Origin: Defluviitaleaceae bacterium | GTDB taxonomy: Bacteria; Bacillota; Clostridia; Lachnospirales; WQUN01 | Direction of reading: 5' to 3' | DNA: 21,648 bases | NCBI GenBank assembly: GCA_009782245.1 | Contig: WRKK01000353.1 | Span: 1 to 21,648, forward strand | In this document: in pieces, positions 20,922-21,648 of the stretch | How the letters are laid out: each line of letters opens with the position of its first letter | Numbering within the stretch: the stretch's first letter is position 1 | Notes under the pieces: model-generated | What the model was told of the DNA's origin: nothing | Seen by the model: only the letters and a program-made list of their open reading frames with translations | The model's database searches: none | Position numbers and translations under genes: made by a program

Positions 20922-21560
20922 ATGGAAAAATCAGAAAAATCTGATAGACTGGAAAAACCCGAAAAGCGTGAACGCTCGGTAGTGCCGATTTACGGCGTGG
21001 GAATTTTCGTTTTTTTGTATTCTATTTTGTTGCCAATGTACCGTTTCAGCGACCTTTTGATGGTTCTTTGGCTGGCTATTATGCTGTATTTGTTGCTTAA
21101 TAAGCTGTTTAAGGGCAGGTTGCTGCTTGAAAGCAAATATCAATCGGGCGATAGGTCGGTTGACAACGTGCTTTCGCAAGGGCTGGAATACGTTCAGCAG
21201 CTAGAACAGCTAAAATCCGCCATACAAGATGCCGAAATAACGCAACGCATAAACAGTATGCAACGCATTAGCCGCCAAATATTTGAACATATTGCAAAAA
21301 ATCCGCAACAATCTAGCCGCATAAACCGATTTATCAGCTATTATTATCCCACGGCACTAAAATTTTTGGCACAATATCAAGAATTTAACGATAAATCCGT
21401 CAAAGGCGAAAACATACAGACAACGCTACAAAAAATCAGAAGTTCGCTAACAACCTTTGAAGAGGCGTTTTTGCACCAATTAGACAGCCTTTACAGCGAC
21501 AAAGCTATCGATATAGAAACGGATATAGTGGTGCTTGAAAATATTATGCGTAGCAAGTAG
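20922..21560 (+). CDS. XpaC-family protein (5-bromo-4-chloroindolyl phosphate hydrolysis protein family)
   Basis: 212 residues. A charged, repetitive N-terminus (EKS EKS DRL EKP EKR ERS) comes first, then two close membrane helices (about 24-42 and 44-60), then a cytoplasmic helical domain. The part FISYYYPTALKFLAQYQEF, the following KSVKGENIQTTLQKIRSSL and the end DIETDIVVLENIM match the XpaC pattern. Despite its name the function is not settled; the family usually sits beside telA (toxic-anion resistance), which I would expect just past the window. GGAG at about 20910-20914 supports the ATG at 20922; an ATG at 20914 is in another frame. Confidence 0.82.
   Translation: MEKSEKSDRLEKPEKRERSVVPIYGVGIFVFLYSILLPMYRFSDLLMVLWLAIMLYLLLNKLFKGRLLLESKYQSGDRSVDNVLSQGLEYVQQLEQLKSAIQDAEITQRINSMQRISRQIFEHIAKNPQQSSRINRFISYYYPTALKFLAQYQEFNDKSVKGENIQTTLQKIRSSLTTFEEAFLHQLDSLYSDKAIDIETDIVVLENIMRSK
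20925..20978 (+). repeat. 9-base repeat coding the XpaC-like N-terminal tail
   Basis: Six degenerate 9-base units, the best being GAAAAATCA and GAAAAATCT, which encode a charged tripeptide repeat right after the start codon. Confidence 0.7.
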
Positions 21561-21584
21561 CGGAAAATGGCGGAAAATGGCGGA
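21561..21584 (+). repeat. 10-base tandem repeat after the XpaC-like gene
   Basis: CGGAAAATGG twice, followed by CGGA. It begins directly after the stop codon TAG (21558-21560). Confidence 0.75.
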
Positions 21585-21621
21585 TTATCTCGCTATCAAT
21601 GGGGCAAAATCGGAATGGGAA

Positions 21622-21648
21622 GACGGGCGACCTGTCTGCCGACAGGCA
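21622..21648. repeat. Intergenic repeat family B, copy 3, cut by window end, with nested palindrome
   Basis: GACGGGCGA matches the left arm of the family B copies at 6581 and 10067. From 21631 it reads CCTGTCTG, CCGA, CAGGCA, which is the third example of the nested palindrome. The remainder is beyond the window. Confidence 0.65.

Overview
The window reads as a chromosomal segment of a low-to-moderate GC, endospore-lineage Firmicute, most likely a clostridium of the Lachnospirales type. The basis is the gene content (MecA adaptor, GerMN-domain protein, ComEC next to HolA, XpaC family, a YtrA-type GntR/ABC operon, a GH18 protein with stalk domain), the strong AGGAGG-type ribosome binding sites and the consensus sigma-A promoters. 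No rRNA, tRNA, CRISPR array or transposase was seen.

Layout. 1-2428: 3' end of glycogen phosphorylase, translationally coupled to a membrane-anchored GH18 protein. 2429-2742: gene-free convergent junction holding two inverted copies of a short GC-rich repeat (family A). 2743-6351: a DUF4380-like protein on the minus strand, then mecA, rsmD, coaD and a coiled-coil protein on the plus strand. 6352-6657: second convergent junction, with family A and family B repeats. 6658-9891 (minus): GntR regulator, ABC ATPase and large permease, a self-regulated YtrA-type operon with a consensus promoter overlapped by an inverted repeat. 9892-10351: 460 bases without a convincing gene, holding the GntR promoter, an 11-base tandem repeat, a family B repeat and the promoter of the next unit.

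10278-12513 is the accessory island and the least explained part. It has two unrecognised small proteins, a DUF4160-like protein, a protein with a JAB/MPN-like HNH-L-S motif, and a tandem set of 30-40-residue acidic microproteins, closed by a strong terminator. The two halves of the island are driven by promoters that share an identical 21-base stretch covering the -35 and most of the spacer. 12588-14384 (minus) is one half of a heterodimeric ABC exporter, with degenerate ATPase residues and no partner gene in the window. 14535-16279 is a convergent type II restriction-modification pair (HNH nuclease and C5-cytosine methyltransferase) whose stop codons interlock.

16500-21560 (plus) is a conserved run: small membrane protein, GerMN protein, ComEC with a ruined metallo-beta-lactamase domain, HolA and an XpaC-family protein. 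The window ends inside another family B repeat.

Two genome-level habits run through the window. One is 9-base tandem repeats, which encode tripeptide repeats in linkers and tails of four proteins and also occur in two leaders. The other is a roughly 20-base GC-rich palindrome found inserted inside members of both intergenic repeat families. All function assignments come from reading motifs by eye; no database search was run.
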